Source of the DNA: Chryseobacterium taiwanense
Lineage (GTDB): Bacteria; Bacteroidota; Bacteroidia; Flavobacteriales; Weeksellaceae
Length of the DNA: 64,000 nucleotides
Direction of reading: 5' to 3'
NCBI RefSeq assembly: GCF_000813825.1
Contig: NZ_JWTA01000015.1
Location: forward strand, 186,001-250,000
Every line of letters starts with the position of its first letter. Position 1 is the first letter of the stretch. Below, piece after piece: positions 45,022 through 52,886 of the stretch. The position numbers were made by a program, and so were the translations under genes. Below the pieces are notes generated by a model. That model was not told where the DNA came from. It ran no database searches and saw nothing but the letters and a program-made list of their open reading frames with translations.

Positions 45022-45717
45022 ATGGAGTCTCCAAAAAAATTACAGGATATAAAAGTTGCTGTAGACGCAGTTATTTTCGGATATTTTGATAAAAAAGACC
45101 TTCAAATTCTTTTAATTAAAAGGAATATTGAGCCTTTTAAAGGAGGTTGGGCGCTTCCGGGAGGATTGGTTTTGGATGATGAAGATCTGGATGATGCAGT
45201 AAAAAGAGAATTGTATGAAGAAGCAGGCATAAAACCCGATTTTTTAGAACAACTCTATACTTTTGGTAATGTGGGTCGTGATCCTCGAAATAGGGTCGTT
45301 TCTATAGCTTATTTGGGTCTTGTGAATCCTTCTTATCATGAGCTCTTTGCTGATTCTGATGCGGAAGATGCACAATGGTTCAGTGTGAATCAACTTCCAA
45401 AGCTGGCTTTTGATCATCAAACAATTATCGATATTGCGTTAAAAAGACTTCGTACAAAAATTCAGTATCAACCGATTGGCTTCAATCTTCTGAATGAAGA
45501 ATTCGCTTTCTCAGATCTTGAAAACCTGTATAAAACCATTATTGGTAAGGAAATCGACCGCCGAAATTTCCGTAAAAAAATTATGAGTTATGGACTTCTT
45601 AATGATACCAATATGCTTAAAAAAGAAGGCAGTGGAAGACCCGGAAAACTGTTTACTTTCAATCAGGAGAAATACAAAGAGCTTGAAGAACAAGGATTTT
45701 ACTTCGAAATAAAATAG
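45022..45717 (+). CDS. NrtR-like transcriptional regulator (Nudix plus winged helix)
   Basis: 231-residue protein with an N-terminal Nudix domain and a C-terminal winged-helix DNA-binding domain (about 150-231, ending GSGRPGKLFTFNQEKYKELEEQGF), the NrtR-family arrangement. Family members repress NAD-metabolism genes and release DNA on binding ADP-ribose or related compounds; a Bacteroides relative (AraR) answers to arabinose. The Nudix box at 48-70 has every consensus residue (Gly48, Glu54, Arg62, Glu63, Glu66, Glu67, Gly69), so pyrophosphatase activity may be retained. An NAD/ADP-ribose gene run follows, and matching operators lie before both units. Effector identity is inferred. Confidence 0.85.
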   Translation: MESPKKLQDIKVAVDAVIFGYFDKKDLQILLIKRNIEPFKGGWALPGGLVLDDEDLDDAVKRELYEEAGIKPDFLEQLYTFGNVGRDPRNRVVSIAYLGLVNPSYHELFADSDAEDAQWFSVNQLPKLAFDHQTIIDIALKRLRTKIQYQPIGFNLLNEEFAFSDLENLYKTIIGKEIDRRNFRKKIMSYGLLNDTNMLKKEGSGRPGKLFTFNQEKYKELEEQGFYFEIK

Positions 45718-45764
45718 TTATTAAAATAAATTTTTATTTCTGTAAATCAATTACTTAAAATATT

Positions 45765-45783
45765 TAGTGTAAAATTAACACAA
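45765..45783 (+). promoter_or_regulatory. upstream auxiliary operator-like site
   Basis: TAGTGTAAAATTAACACAA resembles the two promoter-overlapping sites, with the same 7-5-7 layout. It lies 54 bp upstream of the promoter-proximal site, roughly five helical turns, so looping between bound regulators is possible. Confidence 0.5.
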
Positions 45784-45788
45784 ATAAA

Positions 45789-45837
45789 TTTGGAGAATGA
45801 AACTATATTCTTTTAAATTTGTGTAAAAATAACGCAA
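45789..45837 (+). promoter_or_regulatory. promoter and operator of the NAD/ADP-ribose gene run
   Basis: TTTG (45789-45792), a 21-bp spacer and TAAATTTG (45814-45821) form the promoter. The site TTGTGTAAAAATAACGCAA (45819-45837) overlaps the -7 box and ends 2 bp before the NADAR start codon. It differs from the regulator's own operator only in the central five bases. The leader would be only about 10 nt. Confidence 0.65.
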
Positions 45838-45839
45838 TA

Positions 45840-46382
45840 ATGAAATTTACATTAAATAATATAATTGAAAGATACCAGAGAAAAGAAAAATTAGAATTTC
45901 TATTCTTTTGGGGACATACAATGAAGGATGAAATTACAAAAGCTTGTTTCAGTCAATGGTTTCCTTTTGTGTTTCAGGAAAATAGAATCATTTATAAAAC
46001 TGCCGAACATTATATGATGGCTGGAAAAGCGAAATTATTTAATGATCATGAGGTTTTAGAGCAAATTCTAAATGCAGAAACTCCAAATCAGGCTAAAAGT
46101 TTAGGAAGAAAAGTCAAAAACTTTGATCCGAAGATTTGGGATGAACATAAATATGAAATTGTAAAACAGGGAAATCTGTTGAAGTTTTCACAACATGAAA
46201 AATTCAAAGAATTTCTGCTTTCGACAAATGATAAAATTCTGGTAGAAGCCAGTCCTTATGATACAATTTGGGGAATCGGAATGTTAGAAACAGATCCGAG
46301 AGCAGAAAACCCTTTACAATGGAATGGTGAAAATTTGTTAGGGTTTGCTTTAATGGAAGTAAGAGATGAGTTAAGAAGGTAA
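45840..46382 (+). CDS. NADAR family protein (YbiA-like N-glycosidase)
   Basis: 180-residue NADAR domain protein. Family members cleave N-glycosidic bonds of ribose compounds, including riboflavin intermediates and ADP-ribosylated guanine. Motifs visible are LEFLFFWGH, CFSQWFPFVF, YKTAEHYMMAGKAKLF, SLGRKVKNFDPKIWDEHK, KFSQHEKFKEFLLSTNDKILVEASPYDTIWGIGM. The start at 45840 (MKFTLNN) is preferred; a TTG at 45819 would read through the operator. It is the first gene of the run controlled by the Nudix-type operator. The likely job is removal of an ADP-ribose-type adduct; its real substrate is not shown here. Confidence 0.88.
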   Translation: MKFTLNNIIERYQRKEKLEFLFFWGHTMKDEITKACFSQWFPFVFQENRIIYKTAEHYMMAGKAKLFNDHEVLEQILNAETPNQAKSLGRKVKNFDPKIWDEHKYEIVKQGNLLKFSQHEKFKEFLLSTNDKILVEASPYDTIWGIGMLETDPRAENPLQWNGENLLGFALMEVRDELRR

Positions 46383-46413
46383 AAACACAATAATCAAACA
46401 CAAAATATTAAAT

Positions 46414-46962
46414 ATGAAAAAAATAGAATTACATCCGCAGATATTTTTGATTGAAAATTATCTTTCAGATTCAGAATGTGATCATTATATAGAATTAACC
46501 AAGGACAAAGTTTTCGAAGAAGCTAAAATCAATATGGGAGGTCGTCAAATGATGAGCAAAGGAGTCCGAAATAACGATAGACTTATGATTTTTGATAATG
46601 ATTTAGCTAAAAATCTTTTTGAAAAAGCAGTTGAATTTCTTCCTCAGAATCATGAGAATTATAAGGTTTTGGATTTTAATGAAATGTTCAGGATTTATAA
46701 ATATTCTTCAGGACAAAGATTCAAAATGCACAGAGACGGAAGTTATATCAGAAATGAAAATGAGAAAAGTTTTTATACATTTTTAATTTATCTGAATGAT
46801 GACTTCGAAGGTGGAGAAACAGAATTTGAAAATCTGTTCACTGTGGCTCCAAAGAAAGGTTCGGCATTGGTTTTTTACCATCCGTTAAGACACGAGGGGA
46901 AAACTTTAATTAGCGGACTGAAATATGTTTTAAGAACAGATGTAATGTATTTAAAAACTTAA
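46414..46962 (+). CDS. 2OG-Fe(II) oxygenase (prolyl 4-hydroxylase type)
   Basis: 182-residue dioxygenase. The iron-binding triad is HxD (His106, Asp108 in KMHRDGSY) and His160 (LRHEG), and Lys170 is placed ten residues later to hold 2-oxoglutarate. The central FLIYLNDDFEGGETEF block is the P4H-family signature. Substrates of such stand-alone bacterial enzymes vary (protein, peptide, nucleic acid). It lies 31 bp after the NADAR gene and 3 bp before the SLOG-like gene, so it is part of the same transcript. Why an oxygenase belongs to an NAD/ADP-ribose operon is unclear. Confidence 0.82.
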   Translation: MKKIELHPQIFLIENYLSDSECDHYIELTKDKVFEEAKINMGGRQMMSKGVRNNDRLMIFDNDLAKNLFEKAVEFLPQNHENYKVLDFNEMFRIYKYSSGQRFKMHRDGSYIRNENEKSFYTFLIYLNDDFEGGETEFENLFTVAPKKGSALVFYHPLRHEGKTLISGLKYVLRTDVMYLKT

Positions 46963-46965
46963 AAA

Positions 46966-47412
46966 ATGAAAAAGATATATGTTTCAGGAAATGGAAATCT
47001 GTCTTGGGAAAATTTTCATCAGTTTTATATTGAACCGTTAAAGAAATTTGATCTTTTAGAATGTGAATTTATCATTGGAGATTTTTCAGGAACAGATACC
47101 TTAATGATGGAATTTTTAAAGGACAAAACTGAAAATGTGACGATTCTTCATGTAGGAAGAAGACCAAGATATTTTGCCAATTCGTTTAAAACAAAAGCAG
47201 AAAAATGGCATGTAATAGGAGGTTTTATGACTAATTATGAAAGAGATATGTTCGGAATTGATCTTTGCACCCATTTTCTTGCTGTTGATTTTAATACAGA
47301 TAAAAATAGAAAAAGCGGGACATTAAAGAATATTGAAAAGTGTTTTGCTTTAAATAAAATCAAAGTGAAAAAAATTTTACCCATAATTTGCGTAAAAAAT
47401 ACACGAAATTAA
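46966..47412 (+). CDS. SLOG-like Rossmann-fold protein
   Basis: 148 residues. Its shape recalls the SLOG superfamily (YspA/DprA/TRPM2-type nucleotide-sensing folds). An N-terminal strand KKIYVSGNG is followed by IIGDFSGTDTLMMEFLKDKTENVTILHVGR, then TNYERDMFGIDLCTHFLAVDFN and KSGTLKNIEKCFAL near the end. This compares with the YspA pattern of G-A-GaD...RN..M...D..iAF...S.GT. SLOG proteins bind NAD- or ADP-ribose-related ligands, which would suit this operon. The assignment is from pattern reading only. It is 3 bp after the oxygenase gene. Confidence 0.6.
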   Translation: MKKIYVSGNGNLSWENFHQFYIEPLKKFDLLECEFIIGDFSGTDTLMMEFLKDKTENVTILHVGRRPRYFANSFKTKAEKWHVIGGFMTNYERDMFGIDLCTHFLAVDFNTDKNRKSGTLKNIEKCFALNKIKVKKILPIICVKNTRN

Positions 47413-47441
47413 TAAATTGTTTCATTAAAAATCTTAAAGCT

Positions 47442-48446
47442 ATGTTTGGTTTCAGACACATCAAATTCGATTCAATGACTTACGTTCTTCATTTTAAAAA
47501 TGGAAAAACCGTAAAAGAGGGAAGAGGCTTATCATTCTTTTATTTTGCTCCCAATTCGTCTATTGTTGCGATTCCGATGGGAAGTAATGATTTGCCTTTT
47601 ATCTTTAATGAAAATACACACGATTATCAAACCGTGAAGATTCAGGGACAGATCAGTTATAAAATTACAGATCCAAAAGCACTTTCCAATACATTGGATT
47701 TCACCGTAAATGAAACCGGAGTATATAAGAAAAATGATATTGAAAAGCTGAATCAGAGAATTATCAATCTCGCTCAGACTGCAACTTCTTCTTTTATTCA
47801 TCAATTAAGTTTAAAAGATGCGATCCGCTCTGCAAAACAGATTGAAGGTAATATTTTGGAAGGTTTGATAAATTCTGAAGCCATAAAAACAATGGGAATT
47901 GAAATTCTCGGAGCGAATATTTTAGCGGTTCAGACGACTCCGGAAATGGCAAGAGCTTTGGAAACGGAAACTCGTGAAAAGCTACAGCAACAAGCGGATG
48001 AAGCGATTTATGAAAGAAGAAATTTTGCTGTTGAGCAGGAAAGAAAAATCAAAGAATCTGAACTGAATACGGAAATTGCAGTAGAAGAAAAGCAAAAGCA
48101 GATTGAAGAAAAAAGAATGGAAACCGAAGTTCAGCAGGAAGAAAACAACAGAATTCTGAGAGAAATGAAAATTGCTGCCGATATTTCTGTTGAAAACCAG
48201 AGAAAACAACTGATTGAACAAAAAACAGAAAACGACAGAAAAGAAGCAGAAACGCAAGGCTATATTCTGGAAACTTCTTTGAAACCTTACAAAGAAATGG
48301 ATTGGAAAACTTTAAGCGCTTTGAGTGGAAAACAGGATGCCAAAAATAATATTGCCTTAGCTTTTAGAGAATTGGCAGAAAATGCCGGAAAAATCGGAAA
48401 TCTGAATATTAGTCCTGATTTACTGGACAGTATTTTGAAACATTAA
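47442..48446 (+). CDS. SPFH/Band 7 domain protein
   Basis: 334-residue protein from ATG 47442. An SPFH domain covers about 10-190 (VKIQGQISYKITDPKALSNTLDFTVNE...ALETETREKLQQQADEAIYERR). A long charged coiled coil at about 190-275 (EKQKQIEEKRMETEVQQEENN) and a short C-terminal part follow. There is no N-terminal membrane helix, unlike flotillins, so it is probably cytosolic or peripheral. SPFH proteins form oligomeric rings or scaffolds. An upstream in-frame ATG at 47388 would overlap the preceding gene and is rejected. It belongs to the NAD/ADP-ribose run by strand and spacing. Confidence 0.8.
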   Translation: MFGFRHIKFDSMTYVLHFKNGKTVKEGRGLSFFYFAPNSSIVAIPMGSNDLPFIFNENTHDYQTVKIQGQISYKITDPKALSNTLDFTVNETGVYKKNDIEKLNQRIINLAQTATSSFIHQLSLKDAIRSAKQIEGNILEGLINSEAIKTMGIEILGANILAVQTTPEMARALETETREKLQQQADEAIYERRNFAVEQERKIKESELNTEIAVEEKQKQIEEKRMETEVQQEENNRILREMKIAADISVENQRKQLIEQKTENDRKEAETQGYILETSLKPYKEMDWKTLSALSGKQDAKNNIALAFRELAENAGKIGNLNISPDLLDSILKH

Positions 48447-48575
48447 GAATATTTAAGTTGTTAAGAATGATTAAGTTGAGCTTTGCTTTAAGTTTTAAAA
48501 TCTGAATGATTTTCTTAACTAAACTTTAATTCTAAATCAAGCTTAATGGTTTAAAAATATTTAAATTGAAATACA
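48447..48575. other. 129-bp spacer with degenerate inverted repeat
   Basis: The spacer within the gene run contains AATATTTAA near each end and ATTAAG-type blocks in opposite orientation, which could fold into a long weak hairpin. No ORF or clear promoter is seen. It may be an old mobile repeat or a processing site; support is weak. Confidence 0.25.
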
Positions 48576-49484
48576 ATGAAAATAGAATACGCCATCATCA
48601 TCAAAAATAAAACAAGACTTGAATCTTTAATTGAACGCTTCAATACCAAAGCTCAAGCAAAGTTTTATATTGAAAGTTCAGGAGGAAATTTTCAGGAGTA
48701 TGTAGATGAACATGAAAAATTTCATCAGTCATTTATAGAAGTTCAGACGAAACTTTCAAAAGTGATTAAAAATAAAGTGATTGAAAGAGAGTTTGTTCCG
48801 TCCTATATTTTCTCAGAAAACAATTTGATTGTGGTGGTTGGGCAAGACGGTTTGGTTGCGAATGTAGCGAAATATTCCAAGCATATTCCGATCGTAGCAA
48901 TCAATCCCGATCCGGAAAGATATGATGGAGTATTGCTTCCTTTTACGGTAAAAAACTTCTTAAATGGAGTCAATTCTGTCATCAACGAAAGTTTTAGTTC
49001 AAAGAAGATGAAGTTTGCAGAAGCTGTTTTAAATGACGGACAAAAACTGTTAGCTGTGAATGATTTGTTCATCGGAATTTCGTCTCATTCTTCGGCAAGA
49101 TATAAGATTCTGCTGAACGGAAAAGAGGAAACCCATTCATCCAGCGGAATTATTGTCTCTACAAAAACAGGAAGTACCGGTTGGCTGAGTTCTATTTTCA
49201 ATATGGCTTTCGGCATTTTAGGAGAAAGTAATTTGAAATATCCGAAACTGAATGAAGATGATCTGTATTTCGCGGTAAGAGAACCTTTTAAAAGCATTAA
49301 AACGCAAACCGGTATTTGCAACGGGAGGTTGAAGAAAGGAAGCAAGCTGATCATAGAGTCATTAATGCCGAATAATGGTTTTATATTTAGTGATGTAATT
49401 GAGCAGGATTTTCTGCAGTTCAACAGTGGAGCAACGGCGGAAATAAGACTGTCTGATGATGAAGCAGTTTTAGTATTAAATTAA
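48576..49484 (+). CDS. NAD kinase-like protein
   Basis: 302 residues with two NAD kinase landmarks. The glycine-rich loop reads VVVGQDGLVANVAK (residues 86-99), where GGDGT is usual. The second block reads SSGIIVSTKTGSTGWLSS (189-206), matching the TPTGSTAYxLS motif. The region NPDPERYDGVLLPF is close to the family's next motif. The altered first loop suggests a related substrate or weak kinase activity. It may phosphorylate NAD or an NAD-derived product; alternatively it only binds it. It starts the second block of the run and lies 8 bp before a macrodomain gene. Confidence 0.75.
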   Translation: MKIEYAIIIKNKTRLESLIERFNTKAQAKFYIESSGGNFQEYVDEHEKFHQSFIEVQTKLSKVIKNKVIEREFVPSYIFSENNLIVVVGQDGLVANVAKYSKHIPIVAINPDPERYDGVLLPFTVKNFLNGVNSVINESFSSKKMKFAEAVLNDGQKLLAVNDLFIGISSHSSARYKILLNGKEETHSSSGIIVSTKTGSTGWLSSIFNMAFGILGESNLKYPKLNEDDLYFAVREPFKSIKTQTGICNGRLKKGSKLIIESLMPNNGFIFSDVIEQDFLQFNSGATAEIRLSDDEAVLVLN

Positions 49485-49492
49485 AAATAACC

Positions 49493-49966
49493 ATGAAAAC
49501 TATAACATATTTAAAAGGAGATGCTACAAATCCGCAGATAGAAGGCAATAAGATCATTACTCATATCTGTAACGATATTGGAGGTTGGGGAAAAGGTTTT
49601 GTTTTAGCAATTTCTACTCGATGGAAAAACCCTGAAAATGAATACAGAAAATGGTTTCAAAACGGTGAAAATTTTACACTTGGAGAAATCCAAATGGTTC
49701 TGGTTGAAGACAATCTTTGGGTTTGCAACATGATTGCCCAACATAAAATCATTACCAACTCAAAAGGAATTCCGCCTATAAGATATGAAGCGGTTGAAAA
49801 ATGTATGGAAAAGCTTTCTGATGAAGCTTTAAAGTTAAATGCAAGCGTTCATATGCCACGAATTGGTTGTGGTTTAGCAGGTGGAAAATGGGAAGAAATT
49901 GAACCTATTATTGAAAGGACGTTGCAGAAAAATAATATAGAAGTATTTGTTTACGATTTTGAATAA
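49493..49966 (+). CDS. macrodomain protein (TARG1/DarG-like)
   Basis: 157-residue single macrodomain. YLKGDATNPQIEGNKIITHICNDIGGWGKGFVLAIS and HMPRIGCGLAGGKWEEIEPII correspond to the ligand loops of the TARG1/DarG branch, whose members remove ADP-ribose from proteins or from thymine in DNA. The Lys in GWGKGF and the acidic residue near GGKWEE are candidates for catalysis. No DarT toxin gene is adjacent. It follows the NAD-kinase-like gene by 8 bp. Confidence 0.85.
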   Translation: MKTITYLKGDATNPQIEGNKIITHICNDIGGWGKGFVLAISTRWKNPENEYRKWFQNGENFTLGEIQMVLVEDNLWVCNMIAQHKIITNSKGIPPIRYEAVEKCMEKLSDEALKLNASVHMPRIGCGLAGGKWEEIEPIIERTLQKNNIEVFVYDFE

Positions 49967-50027
49967 ATTAATTATTTGAGATTTGACATCATAAAATATT
50001 CTTTATGAGCTTAGCTAAGTGAAACGC

Positions 50028-50096
50028 CTTTGCGAACTTAAAAATATACATCAAGTTTTAAAAAGAAAATCTTTGCGGACTTTGCGTTTTAAAAAA
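50028..50096 (+). repeat. TTTGCG-type intergenic repeat, copy 1
   Basis: CTTTGCGAACTTAAAAA starts the element and AATCTTTGCGGACTTTGCG ends it. A related copy lies at 53413-53476, and both are about 24 bp upstream of a gene in this run. The nature (mobile short repeat, leader or promoter element) is unknown. Confidence 0.55.
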
Positions 50097-50113
50097 AATA
50101 AAAAAAGCACAAC

Positions 50114-51343
50114 ATGAAAACAAAAACATTATACAGACCTGTCGGAGAAAAAGAAATGCTTTTAATTATAGAAAGCAATTACAAAAAATTTCCTCCAAGG
50201 CTGGAATGGCAACCCATTTTCTACCCTGTTTTAAATGAAGACTATGCTTCCGAAATTGCAGAAAAATGGAATACCAGAGATGAAGCGGGAAATTATCTTG
50301 GATTTGTAACCGAATTTGAAGTATTGGAAAATGAAGTGAGTAAATACCCTGCACAAAATGTCGGAGCAAGAAATCATAACGAGTTATGGATTCCTTCGGA
50401 AGAAATGGAAAATTTCAATCAGGCAATTGTAGGAAATATTAAAGTGACAAAAGTATTTATGGGAAAAGATTTTAAGAAGCCTGCAAATACTGATGTAGAA
50501 GATTTATTATTAAACATAAAAAAACTAACGATGACGAATAAAGGAATGGCAAAAGATACATTGGAAATTCTTGCCAGGAAATATTATATAAACGAACACA
50601 ACGAAAAAATAACTATAGAAAACGAACTGGAAATTTCCACAAAAGGAACCGTTCTGTTTTACCCGGAAGAGCTTTCAGAATTGGAAAACAACGAACTTCC
50701 AGAACTCAATTTTGAAACGCAGTTTGAAGTCTGGAGATGCAGTTCTGTAAAAGCAATTTTACAATTAGCCGAAGAAGAAAATCAGGAAAAAATCATGTGT
50801 CTGAATTTTGCATCGGCAAAAAATCCGGGTGGTGGTTTCATCAATGGGGCGGAAGCTCAGGAAGAAAGTCTGGCGAGAACTTCAGGATTGTATGAAAGCT
50901 TGCTTCAAGGTTGGGATTATTACAAAATTCATCGCGAAATGGAGTCCTGTTTCTACACCGATATGATGATTTACAGCCCGAAAGTTCCGGTTTTCAGAAA
51001 GGATAAAGGTGAATTGTTATCGAAACCCGTTTTGTGTAATTTCATCACATCTCCGGCGGTGAATGCAGGTGTTGTAAAACGTCAGGAACCGGAAAGAACT
51101 CACGAAATTTTCGGAGCGATGGATGTAAGAACGGATAAAATGTTGGGGTTGGCTTTACATCAGGGGAATAAAACCTTGATTTTAGGAGCTTGGGGATGTG
51201 GAGTTTTCAAAAATGATCCGAAAGAAATCGCGGAGTTATTTAAAAAATATCTTCACGGAAAGTATAAGAATAAATTTAAAAGAGTGGTTTTCGCGATTCT
51301 TTCGAAGAAGGAAGAGATGATAGAGCCGTTTGAAGAAATATAA
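50114..51343 (+). CDS. bacterial PARG (TIGR02452 type) fused to an ADP-ribosylation-related N-terminal domain
   Basis: 409 residues in two parts. Residues 200-409 are a microbial poly(ADP-ribose) glycohydrolase: FASAKNPGGGFINGAEAQEE carries the diagnostic GGG-x7-QEE loop, with the catalytic Glu pair in QEE, and LILGAWGCGVFKNDP follows. Residues 1-120 (LYRPVGEKEMLLIIESNYKKFPPR, IFYPVLNEDYASEIAEKW) match a small domain usually annotated as ADP-ribosylation/crystallin J1. A middle linker (about 130-200) is unassigned. The fusion would combine a partner domain with an ADP-ribose eraser. Its stop overlaps the DUF4291 start. Confidence 0.85.
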   Translation: MKTKTLYRPVGEKEMLLIIESNYKKFPPRLEWQPIFYPVLNEDYASEIAEKWNTRDEAGNYLGFVTEFEVLENEVSKYPAQNVGARNHNELWIPSEEMENFNQAIVGNIKVTKVFMGKDFKKPANTDVEDLLLNIKKLTMTNKGMAKDTLEILARKYYINEHNEKITIENELEISTKGTVLFYPEELSELENNELPELNFETQFEVWRCSSVKAILQLAEEENQEKIMCLNFASAKNPGGGFINGAEAQEESLARTSGLYESLLQGWDYYKIHREMESCFYTDMMIYSPKVPVFRKDKGELLSKPVLCNFITSPAVNAGVVKRQEPERTHEIFGAMDVRTDKMLGLALHQGNKTLILGAWGCGVFKNDPKEIAELFKKYLHGKYKNKFKRVVFAILSKKEEMIEPFEEI

Positions 51344-51978
51344 TGGAAATCAAATTAAAAAAATATAAAGAACAACTAGAAGATTGGCCAGAAAAAGGAC
51401 ATCACATCATGGCTCAATATGATGATGAGAAAATCATTGTTTATCAGTCTTATCGAAAAGAAATAGGTGAATTTGCTGTCAAAAATCAATATTTTGGTGG
51501 AGCATTCAGCTTGGAAAGAATGACTTGGATAAAACCGAATTTTCTATGGATGATGTATCGAAACGGTTGGGGAACAAAAGAAGGTCAGGAATATGTTTTA
51601 GCGATTCATTTAAAAATGGGAGCTTTCAAAAGATACCTTGAAAATGCAGTTTATTCTTCATATAATGACAGATTGGGAATTTCAAGAGAAGAATGGCAAA
51701 ATCAGGTGAAAGAATCTTCTGTGAGGTTACAATGGGATCCAGATCATGATCCTTTTGGTGGAAAATTGGAAAGAAGAGCCATTCAGATTGGTTTGAGAAA
51801 TGAATTTACCCATTCTTTTGCTAAAGAAGATACTCTTTTAATTGAAAATATTTCAGATTTTGTAAAAGAGCAATATCAATTTGTATTAAATGATGACTTA
51901 GATAATTTAATTCTTCCTGAAGAAAAACCATTGTTGTTTGATGATGAAGATTTAAATAAGAAATTAAGGTTAAAATAA
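51343..51978 (+). CDS. DUF4291 family protein
   Basis: 211 residues with family features IMAQYDDEKIIVYQSYRKEIGEFAV, the highly conserved RMTWIKPNFLWMMYRNGWGTK and LQWDPDHDPFGGKLERRAIQIGLR. DUF4291 proteins have no settled function. The tight translational overlap with the PARG gene before it (TAATG) and the ADP-ribosylglycohydrolase gene after it shows they form one unit. The conserved aromatic/Arg blocks make a nucleotide-handling role, possibly an ADP-ribosyltransferase, a reasonable idea, but this is inference from context. Confidence 0.78.
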   Translation: MEIKLKKYKEQLEDWPEKGHHIMAQYDDEKIIVYQSYRKEIGEFAVKNQYFGGAFSLERMTWIKPNFLWMMYRNGWGTKEGQEYVLAIHLKMGAFKRYLENAVYSSYNDRLGISREEWQNQVKESSVRLQWDPDHDPFGGKLERRAIQIGLRNEFTHSFAKEDTLLIENISDFVKEQYQFVLNDDLDNLILPEEKPLLFDDEDLNKKLRLK

Positions 51979-52886
51979 TGAAAGATAAACTCCTACTCGC
52001 TTCAAAATCTCTATCGGGAATCTCTATCGGAGATGCTTTTGGTGAAAGCTTTTTCGGAGAAGAAAGTTTGATGAAATCATATATTCATCAGAGATTTATT
52101 CCTGAAAGTTCTTTAGATTTTACTGATGATACAATTATGTCAATTGCTGTTTTCAAATCTTTGGAAAAATTTAGAGAGATCAATCAAGATTTTTTAGCGG
52201 AAGAGTTTACCAAAAATTATTATTTGGATATCAACAGAGGTTATGGACCTTCGATGCATCAATATTTCAGAGCATTGAAAGACGGAGAAAATTGGAAAAA
52301 AGTTTCCTATTCAAAGTTTGAAGGACAAGGGTCAATGGGAAATGGAGGAGCAATGAGAGCATCATTGATTGGAGCTTATTTTTATGACGATTTGGATAAG
52401 CTTAAATTAAATGCAGAACTTTCCTGCGAAGTTACCCATGCTAACAAAGAAGCGATTGAAGGAACAAAGGCAATTGCATTGGCTGCGGCTTTTGCAGCTC
52501 AGGAAAAATTAGGATTAATAAAATTAAATCAACAGGATTTTATTCAAAAAATTAAGGATGAATTAAATGATTCCGATATGAAAAGTAAGCTAAACAAAGC
52601 CTTATATTTAGACGGAAACCGAAGTGTTGAATTATTAGTTAAAACATTAGGAAACGGAATCAAAATGACCGCTCAGGACACAGTCCCGATTGTTATTTGG
52701 ATGCTTTCGAGATATAGAAACAATTTTGAAGAATGTCTTTGGAATACTGTTGCAGCCTTAGGAGATAGAGATACAACCTGTGCAATGGCTGGAGGAATAA
52801 GTATTTTATGTTGCGATGAAAATTCAATTCCAACTTGGGTTAAAGATGTTGAACAATGGAAAAATAGCAAATTTTATGAACATTGA
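51978..52886 (+). CDS. ADP-ribosylglycohydrolase (ARH/DraG family), copy 1
   Basis: 302-residue all-helical hydrolase that removes ADP-ribose from side chains or nucleotides using two Mg ions. Metal-site motifs are visible as [25 protein letters not shown] (TDDT) and late [13 protein letters not shown] (DxDT). Loop residues differ from those of the second copy at 54192, so the substrates may be different. Its end overlaps the start of the MacroD-type gene by 11 bp. Confidence 0.86.
   Translation: MKDKLLLASKSLSGISIGDAFGESFFGEESLMKSYIHQRFIPESSLDFTDDTIMSIAVFKSLEKFREINQDFLAEEFTKNYYLDINRGYGPSMHQYFRALKDGENWKKVSYSKFEGQGSMGNGGAMRASLIGAYFYDDLDKLKLNAELSCEVTHANKEAIEGTKAIALAAAFAAQEKLGLIKLNQQDFIQKIKDELNDSDMKSKLNKALYLDGNRSVELLVKTLGNGIKMTAQDTVPIVIWMLSRYRNNFEECLWNTVAALGDRDTTCAMAGGISILCCDENSIPTWVKDVEQWKNSKFYEH

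Noticed and set aside
49493..51343. DarT/DarG toxin-antitoxin pair
   Set aside because: The macrodomain is DarG-like, but no DarT-type ADP-ribosyltransferase lies next to it and the neighbours are other erasers.
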